From positions 13,345 to 71,629 of the forward strand of contig MGAG01000037.1 of NCBI GenBank assembly GCA_001789645.1: a DNA stretch of 58,285 nucleotides. Direction: 5' to 3'. The position numbers and the translations under genes are program-made. The notes beneath the pieces were generated by a model, which was not told the origin of the DNA, searched no databases, and worked only from the letters and a program-made list of their open reading frames with translations. This document shows, one piece after another, positions 16,886-26,699 of this stretch (positions are counted from its first letter, which is position 1; the number at the start of each line of letters is the position of its first letter). Source of the DNA: Candidatus Roizmanbacteria bacterium RIFCSPLOWO2_01_FULL_37_12. Lineage in GTDB: Bacteria; Patescibacteriota; Microgenomatia; UBA1406; GWC2-37-13.

Positions 16886-19381
16886 TCAAATTTTTTTAGG
16901 CAAAGTTTTCAGATAAAGGGGGGAACGATAGTAGAGAATTTTGACAATTTCCGTTGAGATAAAATAGGAAATTACGAGAAAAATTATCAGGATAAGATCT
17001 GGAATTGAAGGCTTGATAAAACTGAATATATTTTGACCGAATCTGGTAAAAGGTATAATTACCGCCGAAATTCCGGCAACCAGTGTAAAAATCAAAATAA
17101 TATTTGAAGGTTTTGCGGCCTTCCAAAATGGCAGTTTGGTCCGGATGGAAAAAAGAAATAACAATTCGGTCAAAATGCTGCCGATAAACCAATTTGTCTG
17201 AAGGACAGAGGGAGAGATTCGCGAGAAAAGTATAAAAAACAGAGAATCAAAGACAGAACTAACCACTCCCAGAAGCGTCGCAATAAAAGCAATTTGTTTT
17301 ATATCATATGATTTGGGATTTTTCAGTTCTTCACCCTCTATACTGTCGGTGGCCACGGCAATCATGGGAAAATCCGTAAGCAGATTGATTAGAAGAATCT
17401 GAAGGGGTAAAAGCGGTAGGTAATTTACCAACAGCGAGGCGATGGCGACGGTGTAAAAATTGCCAAAATTAGAAGACAGAGTGGCTTTAATATATTTGTT
17501 GGTATTGGCAAAAGTTTCTCTTCCCAGCTTGATTCCTTCGACAATCACGCGCAGACTTTTATGAAGTAATACAATATCTGCTGCGTCTCTAGCTATATCG
17601 GCGGCACTGTCAACCACAATCGCTACGTTGGCTATCTTTAATGCCGGAGCGTCATTAATTCCTTCACCTAAAAAGCCAACCTCATGTTTTTTCTGAAGGA
17701 GTTGGATAATTTTATATTTTTGTTCCGGAGTTACACGTGCAAAAATCTGATATTTTTCAATAGAATCGGCTTGATTTACCGGTGTTTGAGACATAAATTC
17801 GTCTCCGGTTATAACTTCATTTTTATTTTTGATCAGGCCAACATTGTAGGCAACTGCCGTAGCTACTTCCCTACTGTCGCCGGTTAAGATCCTGATATCG
17901 ACGCCCAATTTTTCAGCTTTTTTAATAGCCTCAAACGCAGTCGGTTTAACTGGGTCTATAAAAGATAATAATCCTTGAAATTCCAGATTTTTTTCCTCAT
18001 TTACGATATCGACTTTGAGTTCTTTTAATTTTTTTATTCCGACAGCCAAAACCCGATTACCTTGATTACCTGCATTTTTAAGATGAACAAGCAACTCCGG
18101 GGGAATTTTTCTCTTGAGAAAATCTGATATTTTTATGATTTCTTCCGGCGCTCCTCTGACAATCAGAAGATATTCATTTTTATCTTTTACCAGGACGCTG
18201 TTTCTTTTCCTTTTTGGGTCGAATGGCGCCTCACTAATTTTTTTAAAGTTTTTAATTATTCGGCTTTCTTTATCAGGTAACTTTTCCCAAATAGCCGCAT
18301 CAAAAGCATCAATTTTATTACCGTTTTCTTTTGGATGCGATGAGGCAAGTGCAGCGTAAAGAAGTACCTGTTCTTTATTTGGATAAATTCCTTTTATCGA
18401 GAGTTTATTTTCAGTCAGGGTGCCGGTTTTATCGGAACAAAGGATTTCAACACTTCCCAAGTCTTCAATTGCAGCAAGTCTTTTGACGATTACTTTATTT
18501 TTTGCGAGTTTTAAAGCTCCGTGGGAAAGCGAAAATGTTGTTACTACCGGTAGGGCTTCAGGAATCACACTTACAGCCAGAGCAATAGAAAAAATTATCA
18601 ATCTGACAATATCTGTCTGGGGACCCTTAATCAGAATGTTTGCGATAAAAACAAAAATGAGAGTAACAATTATTAAGCGGAGGATGAAAGAACTAAATTG
18701 GCTAATACCTTTTTCAAAACTACTTACGTGTTTAGTTTCTATAGTCAGATGACTGATTTTTCCCAAAGAAGTTTGACCACCGACTCGGATCACCACGCCG
18801 GTTCCCTTTCCGGAAACTACTGTAGTCCCGGAAAATCCCAGATTTTGATCTAACCCCGCTTTTTTTACGGGAGCCGATTCTCCGGTTAAAATTGATTCAT
18901 CAATAACAAGATCGTTAGTTCCAATAAATTGGACATCCGCCGGTATTTTATCACCCGGATTAAGAAGCACTATATCACCCGTTACGATGTTAGAACTATC
19001 AATCTGTTTTTCAATTCCCTCCCGGACCACACGAGATTTAGGAGAGATATAGCGTCGCAAAATTTTTAACGATTGTTCGGAATGAAACTCCTGATAGAAA
19101 CCAAGAAGGGCATTTAGTAAAACGAAAATAAGAATCATCATGCCGTCTATAGCTTCACCAAGAAATATTGCTAAAATCGAAGCAAAGATTAATAGAAAAA
19201 TAAAAGGTGAAGAAAATTGGCGGAAAAAAATATCATACCAATGGATTTCTCTGTTTTTTAATTCATTTTTCCCGAATTTTTCCAGTCGAAGTAAAGCCTC
19301 TGTTTCTGTTAGACCATTTACCGAAGTTTTTGGCAAGCTAGATATTTCTTCCATCCATGATAAATCGTAATTTTTTTTCAA
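16886..19381 (-). CDS. P-type cation ATPase, MgtA-like
   Basis: An 831-residue P-type ATPase. Seen: N-terminal cation-ATPase domain (LTETEALLRLEKFGKNEL), actuator ILTGESAPV, membrane SVIPEALPVV, phosphorylation site CSDKTGTLTENKLS near residue 316, and a C-terminal block SSNFGNFYTVAIASLLVNYLP with LINLLTDFPMIAVATDSI, as in MgtA-type Mg transporters. A P3A proton pump is the alternative. The hinge motif usually written GDGINDAP is GEGINDAP (near 571), with Glu for the Mg-binding Asp. The start is TTG at 19381, overlapping the upstream stop (TTGA); an ATG nine codons later is possible. Confidence 0.85.
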   Translation of the reverse strand: MKKNYDLSWMEEISSLPKTSVNGLTETEALLRLEKFGKNELKNREIHWYDIFFRQFSSPFIFLLIFASILAIFLGEAIDGMMILIFVLLNALLGFYQEFHSEQSLKILRRYISPKSRVVREGIEKQIDSSNIVTGDIVLLNPGDKIPADVQFIGTNDLVIDESILTGESAPVKKAGLDQNLGFSGTTVVSGKGTGVVIRVGGQTSLGKISHLTIETKHVSSFEKGISQFSSFILRLIIVTLIFVFIANILIKGPQTDIVRLIIFSIALAVSVIPEALPVVTTFSLSHGALKLAKNKVIVKRLAAIEDLGSVEILCSDKTGTLTENKLSIKGIYPNKEQVLLYAALASSHPKENGNKIDAFDAAIWEKLPDKESRIIKNFKKISEAPFDPKRKRNSVLVKDKNEYLLIVRGAPEEIIKISDFLKRKIPPELLVHLKNAGNQGNRVLAVGIKKLKELKVDIVNEEKNLEFQGLLSFIDPVKPTAFEAIKKAEKLGVDIRILTGDSREVATAVAYNVGLIKNKNEVITGDEFMSQTPVNQADSIEKYQIFARVTPEQKYKIIQLLQKKHEVGFLGEGINDAPALKIANVAIVVDSAADIARDAADIVLLHKSLRVIVEGIKLGRETFANTNKYIKATLSSNFGNFYTVAIASLLVNYLPLLPLQILLINLLTDFPMIAVATDSIEGEELKNPKSYDIKQIAFIATLLGVVSSVFDSLFFILFSRISPSVLQTNWFIGSILTELLFLFSIRTKLPFWKAAKPSNIILIFTLVAGISAVIIPFTRFGQNIFSFIKPSIPDLILIIFLVISYFISTEIVKILYYRSPLYLKTLPKKI

Positions 19382-21321
19382 GGGTATTCCAGATACTTAG
19401 TCGAGCGGCTGTTAAGAAGATATTTGAGCAATTCATTGAGAGAAACCGTTGCTCCGCATACGACTTTATCGGCGCCACCATAATAGAGAAAAATTAAGTC
19501 ATCTTTCAATACATAACCGCAGGGAAATACCACATCGTTAATTACGCCTCTTTTTTCAAAATTGGTTTCCGGTTCAAGTATGGGATAGGGAGTCCACCCG
19601 ATAACTTTGGTAACATCATAAAGATCCAGAAGTAGGACACCAATCCGGTAATGTTGATCAATTTTACTTATTCCGTGATAAAAGATAACCCAGCCTTCTT
19701 TTGTTTCCAACGGAGGTGTGCTTATGCCTATTTTTCCTTCATCCCATGTCCGATTATGAGGCGTTATGATGCTGGTAATTTTTAAATAGGAAGAGTCGTC
19801 AAAATTTAGATCATCGACATAGTCAATGCAGATGTTAGGTTCGATCCGGTGAAATATTACATATTTATTGTTTATTTTTTTGGGAAAAAGCATACCGTCT
19901 TTATCTGCCATATTCGGAGGTGAGATTATCTTCGGTATTTTCCAGTTATTCCAGTTTCTGTCTAAAAAATCCTCTACCGATATGGATGTTATTGCCAGTC
20001 GGGGAAGAAGACCGTCGTATGCCGTGTATAACATATACAAAGTATTATCGATTCTGGTAACTCTCGGATCTTCACAGCCGCCCGGTATTCTAGCAGAGCT
20101 GGGTTTTTCGAAGTTGGTTCGCAGTGGATATATCGGATTATCAATTCTTTCGTCAATTATTATGCCATTGTTGCTTATTGCCAGTCCCAAATTGGAGATA
20201 TTATCTTCAGAAGTAGTTCTGTAAATTATATACGTTTTTCTATTTATTTCGATGGCTGCCGGATTAAATACGGCTTTAGTTTCCCATTTATGTTCAGGCT
20301 TAGGGGAAAGAATTGGGTTATCCGGAAATTTTTTACACTTTACAGTTCCCGGAGAATTGATCTCAAAAGATCGCATAAACTCAGCCAAATCCGCTTCTGC
20401 CAAAGCACAAAAAGTATCTGCCGCGCCATAATAAACTTTTATCCTGTTTCCATCGATTAAAGCCCCCGACGGAAAAACAACGTCGGGCACGGTACCAATT
20501 CTCTCATAGGCTTGTTGAGGTATAAGTTGAGGACCATGAATTCTTCCAACTATTTTTTGCGGGTTATTTTGGTCCAACAAAATTGATTCTATCCTGAATT
20601 CTCTTTTAATTCTGCTGCTGAAGTAATGTTTGATATAAGAATAGATCAGTAACCAACCGTAATTTGTTTTTATGGCCGGAGCTCCTATTTCAACTCCGTC
20701 GCTATCAACCCGCTTTAAGGAAATTTTATAGCGATCCAGGTCTTTATACCATTCATTCCAAAAATTCAGATCCCATAAAGTTTCTATTTTTTCAAATTGT
20801 GCAAGAGCTACATAGGTTGGCGGATTATCTGTGTTAACAGTCAAAATTACAGTATATAAATTATTGATTTTTTCCGGAAAGATGGCCATTGCTTTAGCAT
20901 TAAAAGGTGTTACAAGATATTTTTGTTCGATTTTTTCTAAATCATCTGATAGGGCGACGCCTACTCTGATTCCACTATAATTGGGCGGATAGTTCGCCAG
21001 AGCAGTGTAAAAAATAAAATAACGGTTATCAATTTTTGTGACTCTGGGATCCTCACAGCCGTATTTTTCCCATTCCAATTCGGGGTAGATTAATATTTTT
21101 CTATTCTTAAAATTATAACTGTCAATACTGTCAGCTCTTCCTATTACCGATAACCGCAATTTGCGAGTGTCTACTTCCGACTCTTCGCCAATAGCGCGGT
21201 AAACTAGAACATACTGATTATCTCTTTTGATTATCGTTCCGTTAAAAACAGCCTGATTTTCCCATTTGCTTTTCGAATTTGGTAGAAGAATAGGATTTTG
21301 GGAATATCTTTGGAGTAACAT
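19378..21321 (-). CDS. Tandem GH130 glycoside phosphorylase/hydrolase-like protein
   Basis: A 647-residue protein made of two GH130-type five-bladed propeller domains, residues about 1-320 and 330-640. Each has NPIL at its start, a VYRA/IYRT strand, and GCEDPRVT (near 88 and near 414), whose Asp is the acid in GH130 enzymes, and each closes with VVFP.G and YYGA/YYGG-AD. GH130 enzymes act on beta-mannosides, many by phosphorolysis. A two-domain protein is unusual. The start overlaps the upstream GH130 stop by one base, and the stop overlaps the ATPase start. Confidence 0.88.
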   Translation of the reverse strand: MLLQRYSQNPILLPNSKSKWENQAVFNGTIIKRDNQYVLVYRAIGEESEVDTRKLRLSVIGRADSIDSYNFKNRKILIYPELEWEKYGCEDPRVTKIDNRYFIFYTALANYPPNYSGIRVGVALSDDLEKIEQKYLVTPFNAKAMAIFPEKINNLYTVILTVNTDNPPTYVALAQFEKIETLWDLNFWNEWYKDLDRYKISLKRVDSDGVEIGAPAIKTNYGWLLIYSYIKHYFSSRIKREFRIESILLDQNNPQKIVGRIHGPQLIPQQAYERIGTVPDVVFPSGALIDGNRIKVYYGAADTFCALAEADLAEFMRSFEINSPGTVKCKKFPDNPILSPKPEHKWETKAVFNPAAIEINRKTYIIYRTTSEDNISNLGLAISNNGIIIDERIDNPIYPLRTNFEKPSSARIPGGCEDPRVTRIDNTLYMLYTAYDGLLPRLAITSISVEDFLDRNWNNWKIPKIISPPNMADKDGMLFPKKINNKYVIFHRIEPNICIDYVDDLNFDDSSYLKITSIITPHNRTWDEGKIGISTPPLETKEGWVIFYHGISKIDQHYRIGVLLLDLYDVTKVIGWTPYPILEPETNFEKRGVINDVVFPCGYVLKDDLIFLYYGGADKVVCGATVSLNELLKYLLNSRSTKYLEYP

Positions 21322-23024
21322 CAGTAATTTACTTCCTTAATTTTTATTGGAGCCAGATGCGGTGACTTATCGAGCTTTAATTGATCCAAAAAATTATTTA
21401 GGTTTATGGTGGCAACACAAACAGTTGAATCTGCAGCGCCATAATATACATATAAGTTATCGTTGATGATCACTGCTCCGCATGGATAAGCTATTCCCGG
21501 TTTAAATCCATTATTTTCATATTCTTCGCTGGGACTTAGTATTGGTGAGTTAGTACGTCGAACGACTCGGGTAGGATCGTTTATATCTAAAAGCATTGCT
21601 CCGATATGATATTTGCTGGCGTCCTGATCATCAACTCCATAGTAGATTAATAGCCAACCGTCTTTAGTTTTTAAGGGTGGAGCTCCAGCTCCGATTTTGC
21701 GGCTATCCCACTTACCTGGTCTCGTTTTGATTTGGTATTCACCTTTTAACCATTTATTTTTACCTCTGAAGTTCAAATCGTCAACAAAGTCGATTAGAAT
21801 ATTAGGAAAGATTCTGTGAAAGAATACATACTGGCCGCCAATTTTTTCCGGCAAAAGACAGCCGCTTTTATCTATTACGTGGGGAGGCGAGATTAATACC
21901 GGTTTTTCCCAATTCCAGCGCTGATTAAGAAAATCGTCTAAATCAATAGAGGTAATTGCCAGCCTTAAGTTAGACCAACCGTCAAAAGCGACGTAGACCA
22001 TATACAGTCTATCGTCTATAACTGTAATTCGTGGATCTTCGCAGCCTCCATATCCTCCAGCTGACATTAAATTAGGATTGACGTCTCCGGTCAAATTAGT
22101 TTCAAAATAAGCCGTCGGCCGATAAATTGGATAGTTTAGACGATTATCAATTTTTAACCCGTCCGAACTAACGGCATAGCCGACATTAGAAATATAATCA
22201 AATCCCTGCGCCCGGTATAGTATATGTACTTTATTTTTAATGTAGGCTGCGGCAGGATTAAGAGTTGTGAAAGCCTCCCAACTATTATGAGGTCGGGGTT
22301 TAATTATGGGATTGGCTTTGTGTTTGCGTAGTGTAACCGGTTTTTTGCTTATTTTTTGAGGGTCAAAATAAAAACCAGTTAAATAGATTGCATAAATAAC
22401 TTCATTACCTACATACCAATACATTACAATTTTGTCTTTGATCAAAACAGATCCCAGAGGGACTGCTTTTTTTCCTGGCCAATGATCGCGGCTTGTCCAA
22501 ACAGGTTTTTCGGCTTTCCAAAGTATTTTATCCGGTCTCTTTTTATCAAATTCGGCAAAGTATGCCTTGTAGTAAGTCAAACCCTCCTCGACTATTTTTT
22601 CGAAAAACAAAACTACGATTCCTTTGGGAAAAAGAAATGCTCCCCCAATCTCGGTCGGATAGGGAGAATTCAGTAAAGGTCTCTTGTCACTAGTCCATCC
22701 CTCTTTTTTTAATGATCTTGCCAAATAGATGTGTCTATCTCCAAAATACATGATTTTTTTCTTTCTTTTATCCACATCCGAAACGACGGCATAGGTGTCG
22801 TATTGCTCCAAAAAGTTTTCCAACTTTATATAACTTTCCGTAAGATCAAAATCAATTCCGTCCAAACTTCTGGCTGAAAGAAACGAGACGGGCTTAATCT
22901 TTTTAAAGATCAGGTAATACCCGCCATCTTTTTCAAGTATTTTTATCGGTTGAGCAATTGATTTATCGACCTTGTTGCCGATAAATTTTTTTAAGCGTAA
23001 TTTGATTTCATTTACAAGTTCCAT
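21321..23024 (-). CDS. GH130-domain protein with divergent N-terminal propeller
   Basis: A 567-residue protein. The C-terminal part (about 235-555) is a full GH130 domain: NPIIKPRPHNSWEAF, HILYRAQG, GGCEDPRITVID (near 328), SPPHVIDKSGCLLPEKI, LLIYYGVDD, YPCGAVI and YYGAADSTVCVA. The first 230 residues have propeller-like strands (YYLIFKK, VLFFEKI, KIVMYWYVGNEVIY) but no GCEDPR, so this is probably a degenerate GH130-like domain. It is the first gene of the operon and couples to the next GH130 gene by TGATG. Beta-mannan or mannose-containing surface glycan metabolism is a fair inference. Confidence 0.87.
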   Translation of the reverse strand: MELVNEIKLRLKKFIGNKVDKSIAQPIKILEKDGGYYLIFKKIKPVSFLSARSLDGIDFDLTESYIKLENFLEQYDTYAVVSDVDKRKKKIMYFGDRHIYLARSLKKEGWTSDKRPLLNSPYPTEIGGAFLFPKGIVVLFFEKIVEEGLTYYKAYFAEFDKKRPDKILWKAEKPVWTSRDHWPGKKAVPLGSVLIKDKIVMYWYVGNEVIYAIYLTGFYFDPQKISKKPVTLRKHKANPIIKPRPHNSWEAFTTLNPAAAYIKNKVHILYRAQGFDYISNVGYAVSSDGLKIDNRLNYPIYRPTAYFETNLTGDVNPNLMSAGGYGGCEDPRITVIDDRLYMVYVAFDGWSNLRLAITSIDLDDFLNQRWNWEKPVLISPPHVIDKSGCLLPEKIGGQYVFFHRIFPNILIDFVDDLNFRGKNKWLKGEYQIKTRPGKWDSRKIGAGAPPLKTKDGWLLIYYGVDDQDASKYHIGAMLLDINDPTRVVRRTNSPILSPSEEYENNGFKPGIAYPCGAVIINDNLYVYYGAADSTVCVATINLNNFLDQLKLDKSPHLAPIKIKEVNY

Positions 23025-23146
23025 ACCAATAAAAACAGTTTTAAAAAAACTGCTTATTTTTAAATTAATACTTTTTAATAATTTTTAAAAGTGCAAATTA
23101 TTATAGGTATTTATAAACCGGTCATTTGTCTCATTATTTCGATTGC

Positions 23147-23152
23147 TATAAT
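23147..23152 (+). promoter_or_regulatory. -10 box of a probably leaderless transcript
   Basis: TATAAT lies 6 bases before the ATG of the GT-C gene at 23159. The transcript would start at or next to the ATG. No clear TTGACA partner is present. Confidence 0.5.
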
Positions 23153-23158
23153 TACTGA

Positions 23159-24286
23159 ATGTTATTGTTTGTTTACAGTTTAACAAGTGTTGTTTTGATT
23201 TGGATAATTTCGGAAAATAAAATTCGTCTCTCTTTTAAAACAATAGTTATCTTCGCTATTGGACTTAGAATATTTATTACCCTGCTTTTTTCAACCAGTC
23301 AGAGCGATGATATAAATACCTTTTTGAGGGACGGTCAATTCCTTTTGGATAAAAGTACAAAATACGAAGCAAGCTATTTTCCGTTTATAAGTTATCTTGG
23401 TGCTGCGGGAATTTTATTAAAACACTACATCCATCCCTATTTATTTTTAAAAATAGTTTTTACTATTTTTGATGTTCTGATTTTATTCCCTCTATATTAT
23501 CTTTCCAAAAGAAATTTACAATCTGTTTTAATTTATGCTTTAAATCCGATTTCAATAATTGTTATAAATATTCACGGCCAGATGGATTCGATTCCAATGT
23601 TCTTTTTTTTAACCGGGTTGGTTATGTATTTTAAAAATAAAATTTTTGCCTCGATTCTTACTCTATCTTGGGCAATTTTAACCAAACCATGGCCGCTCCT
23701 ATTTGTCATACCGCTTATCAAAAAAAGTAAAAAAAAAGTTCCATTCGTTCTACTGTTATTTTTTCCGCTTTTATTCACGTTTATTCACAGTATGTTTTTT
23801 CCTACACCTTTTATCAAAATTATTGAAAAAGTTGAAAATTACAGAGGAATATTTGGAGCGTGGGGGATAAGTAAAATAGCTTTATATTTAAGTAGTTATG
23901 ATTTAAACCCGATTGTAGAGTTATTGATGAGAAGAATTTTTTTAGTTGCTTACGTTATTTTTTCTTATTTTTATACAAATAAAAATATTTTAAAAACTAT
24001 TTTGATGTCGATGTTTTTTCTATTTGCGTTTAGCCCGACCTTTGGAATTCAGTGGTTTGTCTGGTTGGTTGTTTTTGTTATTTTAGTCAAGCCGAAGTTT
24101 TGGAGAATATTTATGACGATTGGGAGTATTTATCTTACTTTTGGTTTTGCCTGGGATACCTATCAGTATCTGCGAGATATAATGCCCTTATGGAATTCAG
24201 TTATCACCAGAGTAGGTTTTGTAACTTGGATTTTCATAGTATTCATGTTTTTCTCTAATCTAAAACAAACTTCGCAAAATCATTAA
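23159..24286 (+). CDS. GT-C type polytopic glycosyltransferase
   Basis: A 375-residue integral membrane protein with about ten hydrophobic segments. After the first helices a DDINTFLRD loop occurs, matching the acidic motif in the first extracellular loop of GT-C enzymes that use polyprenyl-phosphate sugars. The IYALNPISIIVINIHGQMDSIPMF region resembles GT87 or PIG-M-like mannosyltransferases. It probably adds a sugar, perhaps mannose, to an envelope glycan outside the membrane. It is divergent from the GH130 operon, which fits a shared glycan theme. Confidence 0.75.
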   Translation: MLLFVYSLTSVVLIWIISENKIRLSFKTIVIFAIGLRIFITLLFSTSQSDDINTFLRDGQFLLDKSTKYEASYFPFISYLGAAGILLKHYIHPYLFLKIVFTIFDVLILFPLYYLSKRNLQSVLIYALNPISIIVINIHGQMDSIPMFFFLTGLVMYFKNKIFASILTLSWAILTKPWPLLFVIPLIKKSKKKVPFVLLLFFPLLFTFIHSMFFPTPFIKIIEKVENYRGIFGAWGISKIALYLSSYDLNPIVELLMRRIFLVAYVIFSYFYTNKNILKTILMSMFFLFAFSPTFGIQWFVWLVVFVILVKPKFWRIFMTIGSIYLTFGFAWDTYQYLRDIMPLWNSVITRVGFVTWIFIVFMFFSNLKQTSQNH

Positions 24287-24307
24287 TTTCTTTGTTATCA
24301 TGAAATA

Positions 24308-25354
24308 ATGACTCTTACCGAGGTTTCATTTTACAGCCGCAAATTTGCACCGTTTGTATTGTTATTTTTCTTAATATTGTTGATTTTTTATTATTTAATC
24401 AGGGTATTGCTGCTTACCATTACTCCACCGCAGCAGGTTGGATTATTCACCGACCCAATATTTGGAAAAATAAAAAAACCGGTGATTACGGATGCCAAAC
24501 CCAGCTCCGATCTTAAATTTAAAATCGATACGATCGAAGGTAGACCAATAACAGCTTCAGAGTCGGCTAAGGTGTTTTTTTTGCCGTCTGCAACAACCAG
24601 ATTTGGATATCGTGAAAGAATATATCTAATTGCAAAGACTTTAGGCTTCGACACAGAGATTGTAAAGCATAAACTTGAAGGGAAAGAGGCTACTTTTCAG
24701 GACGCCACTCAATCTTTGAAAATTGATATTACAAATCTTAACTTTACCTATGAATATAGATTTGAAAACGATCCTCAAGTATTTCAAAATACAGTCTATC
24801 CGCAAAAAAAAGACAGTGAAGATAAGGCTGCTGAATTTTTGAGAACAGTCGGCAGATATCCTGAAGAATTAGCTCAAGGAAAGTCAAACGTTGTTTTTAT
24901 CTCGTATAATCCGGAAGCAAAACAGATGAAAATACTTACCTCAAATGCAAACGCGAATATGGTGGAGATTGATTTCTACCGGCCAGATCAGGAACAGATT
25001 CCAGTTGTTGTACCCAAGTATTTTAATAGTCAAAATTACGTAATGATGGTTGTATATGCAGAATCTATTAAAATACTTAAAGCGCAGATTAAATTTTACG
25101 AGAAGTCTGATTCGCAGATTGGGGTATATCCCATAAAGACCGGGGAAGTCGCCTGGGAGGCTTTAAACTCCGGAAAAGGATTCATAATTCAGAATGAGTC
25201 TAACAGTCAAGACATCAGAATTAAAAAAATGTTTTTAGGGTATTATGATCCGGATACTTATCAAGAATATATGCAACCTGTCTATGTCTTCTTAGGAGAT
25301 AATAATTTTGTCGCATATGTAGCGGCCGTTACCGATGATTATTTTACTGAATAG
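24308..25354 (+). CDS. Single-pass membrane protein of unknown function
   Basis: A 348-residue protein with one membrane segment (about residues 14-37, VLLFFLILLIFYYLIRVLLL) and a large extracytoplasmic part. The C-terminal region EVAWEALNSGKGF, then MFLGYYDP and QPVYVFLGDNNFVAYVAAV loosely resembles the tandem domains of YycH/YycI-type proteins, but the match is too weak to name. It follows the GT-C gene by 21 bases and overlaps the convergent carboxypeptidase gene by 16 bases. Confidence 0.7.
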   Translation: MTLTEVSFYSRKFAPFVLLFFLILLIFYYLIRVLLLTITPPQQVGLFTDPIFGKIKKPVITDAKPSSDLKFKIDTIEGRPITASESAKVFFLPSATTRFGYRERIYLIAKTLGFDTEIVKHKLEGKEATFQDATQSLKIDITNLNFTYEYRFENDPQVFQNTVYPQKKDSEDKAAEFLRTVGRYPEELAQGKSNVVFISYNPEAKQMKILTSNANANMVEIDFYRPDQEQIPVVVPKYFNSQNYVMMVVYAESIKILKAQIKFYEKSDSQIGVYPIKTGEVAWEALNSGKGFIIQNESNSQDIRIKKMFLGYYDPDTYQEYMQPVYVFLGDNNFVAYVAAVTDDYFTE

Positions 25355-26241
25355 TCCACATTTGAATTTATCCAGTCTATAACTTGTTTTGTATCTTCAA
25401 ACCGATCGTCGCTTTTTAAAATGACGATGATGAATTGGTGTCCGTTAGCTTTATAAAAACTTACCAGATTTTCTTTGGCGTTTTCAGTGAAGCCTGTTTT
25501 TAATCCTCCGATTCCCTGCAGTTCACCCAATAGTTTGTTAACGTTGGCAAGTTTATGAAAGTATTTATAGTCAACGTCCGCGATTGTGATGTCTTTGGTC
25601 GCGACCATTTTTTTGAGTTCACTATTTTCCAAAAGAGCTCTGGCGGCAAGCGCAAGATCAAACGGGGTAGAGTACTGATTAAATTCTTCCAAACCGGCAG
25701 GATCGACAAAGTGAGAGCTCATCATCGATAGACTTTCAGCTTTCAGGTTCATTAGGTTCAAAAATTTTTCCAGGCCAAAGTTATCGGCCAAAGCAAAAGC
25801 GGCATCGTTACCGGAATGCACAAGTATTCCATAGAGGAGGTTTTCCGCTGTTAGTCTTTCGCCGATAACCAAATTCATGGTTTGACCTTCGGTGATGATT
25901 CTTTTTACCGTCAAGATATCTTCTGGATCATAAAGATCGGCAGCGACCAGAGCGGTGATAATTTTAGCTGTTGAAGCCGGAATAAACCGCTGGTGCGCGT
26001 TTTTTTCAAAGACCGGAGTAAATGAGGGAAGATCCGCTATATATACCCCCTCTGCAGTGATCTGGGGATAATATTGAAATCTAAGGTAGGGGACAGGATC
26101 AGTTTTCAGTTTAACCGGCTGGTTAATTTGGGCGAAAAGTTCCCGATTATAAGCAAATATCTTAGTATACTCCGACTCACCGGGATAAAAAAGGAAGAGA
26201 ACTGTAAAAAAGAAAAATAATAAATAAGATCGAAGCTTCAT
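25339..26241 (-). CDS. D-alanyl-D-alanine carboxypeptidase (S11)
   Basis: A 300-residue penicillin-binding-protein-type DD-carboxypeptidase that trims peptidoglycan stem peptides outside the membrane. It has an N-terminal hydrophobic signal or anchor, the SxxK motif in PASTAK (Ser90, Lys93), the second motif HSGND (near 150) and the KTG motif LKTGFT (near 250). The start is taken as ATG 26241; an in-frame TTG at 26259 would add residues coded by the adjacent S23-element repeat. Confidence 0.93.
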   Translation of the reverse strand: MKLRSYLLFFFFTVLFLFYPGESEYTKIFAYNRELFAQINQPVKLKTDPVPYLRFQYYPQITAEGVYIADLPSFTPVFEKNAHQRFIPASTAKIITALVAADLYDPEDILTVKRIITEGQTMNLVIGERLTAENLLYGILVHSGNDAAFALADNFGLEKFLNLMNLKAESLSMMSSHFVDPAGLEEFNQYSTPFDLALAARALLENSELKKMVATKDITIADVDYKYFHKLANVNKLLGELQGIGGLKTGFTENAKENLVSFYKANGHQFIIVILKSDDRFEDTKQVIDWINSNVDYSVK

Positions 26242-26253
26242 ATTTTGAATTAA

Positions 26254-26699
26254 ATTCAAATGTCAAAATCAAAAGATTCAAATCAAGCTTAAAGCTCAAA
26301 ATCCAAATTTATTTTCTTAAAATTGATGAAAATATTAAGGCTAATTCATGAGCTTCCTTCCAAAACTTTCTACATTTTTCTTTTGTTGTAGAATTTGATA
26401 TAGAAATCATATGGATCCAATGCATTGATTCTTTTGATTCTTTCTTACAAGTTGCAATTTTATGATAAAAATCTTTTTTTGATTCAGCGCCATCAGCCTC
26501 CATATAGTTTGCTCCAATGCTTGTTGTAGCTCTTACGAGTTGATTTATTAAGGGATTGTTAATTGCATGTCGAGGTAAAGTCATCGCAAACTTTATTATA
26601 TCTTCACCAAATTTAGCAGTTCGTTCTTTAAGATCATATTTTTTTGTACTATTTGGATTTTGGACTTGATTTGACATTTGAGCTTTGAAATTTGGATTT
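26254..26699. mobile_element. Putative S23 element 3, overlapping the end of aspS
   Basis: The S23 gene lies between inverted arrays of TCAAATG-like 7-base words: 26254-26308 on the plus strand and 26650-26699 on the minus strand, where words read CAAATTT, CAAAGCT and then CAAATGT, CAAATCA. The right array is translated in one frame as the last 17 residues of AspRS and in another as the start of the S23 protein. The unit lies within 20 bases of the carboxypeptidase gene on the other side. Confidence 0.55.
26309..26677 (-). CDS. S23/four-helix-bundle protein, copy 3
   Basis: A 122-residue S23/IVP-family protein close to copy 1: KKYDLKERTAKFGEDIIKFA, PLINQLVRATTSIGANYMEA, KKDFYHKIATCKKESKESM and a C-terminal helix with KEAHELALIFSSIL. 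I start at ATG 26677; a TTG at 26707 is in frame. The first dozen residues (MSNQVQNPNS) are encoded by heptad-word repeat DNA and are unlikely to be part of the fold. It overlaps the 3' end of aspS by 29 bases. Confidence 0.88.
   Translation of the reverse strand: MSNQVQNPNSTKKYDLKERTAKFGEDIIKFAMTLPRHAINNPLINQLVRATTSIGANYMEADGAESKKDFYHKIATCKKESKESMHWIHMISISNSTTKEKCRKFWKEAHELALIFSSILRK

Noticed and set aside
23034-23061. CAGTTTT/AAAACTG hairpin followed by T-rich DNA as a terminator
   Set aside because: It lies directly upstream of the GH130 gene start with no plus-strand gene ending there, and the T tract is interrupted.
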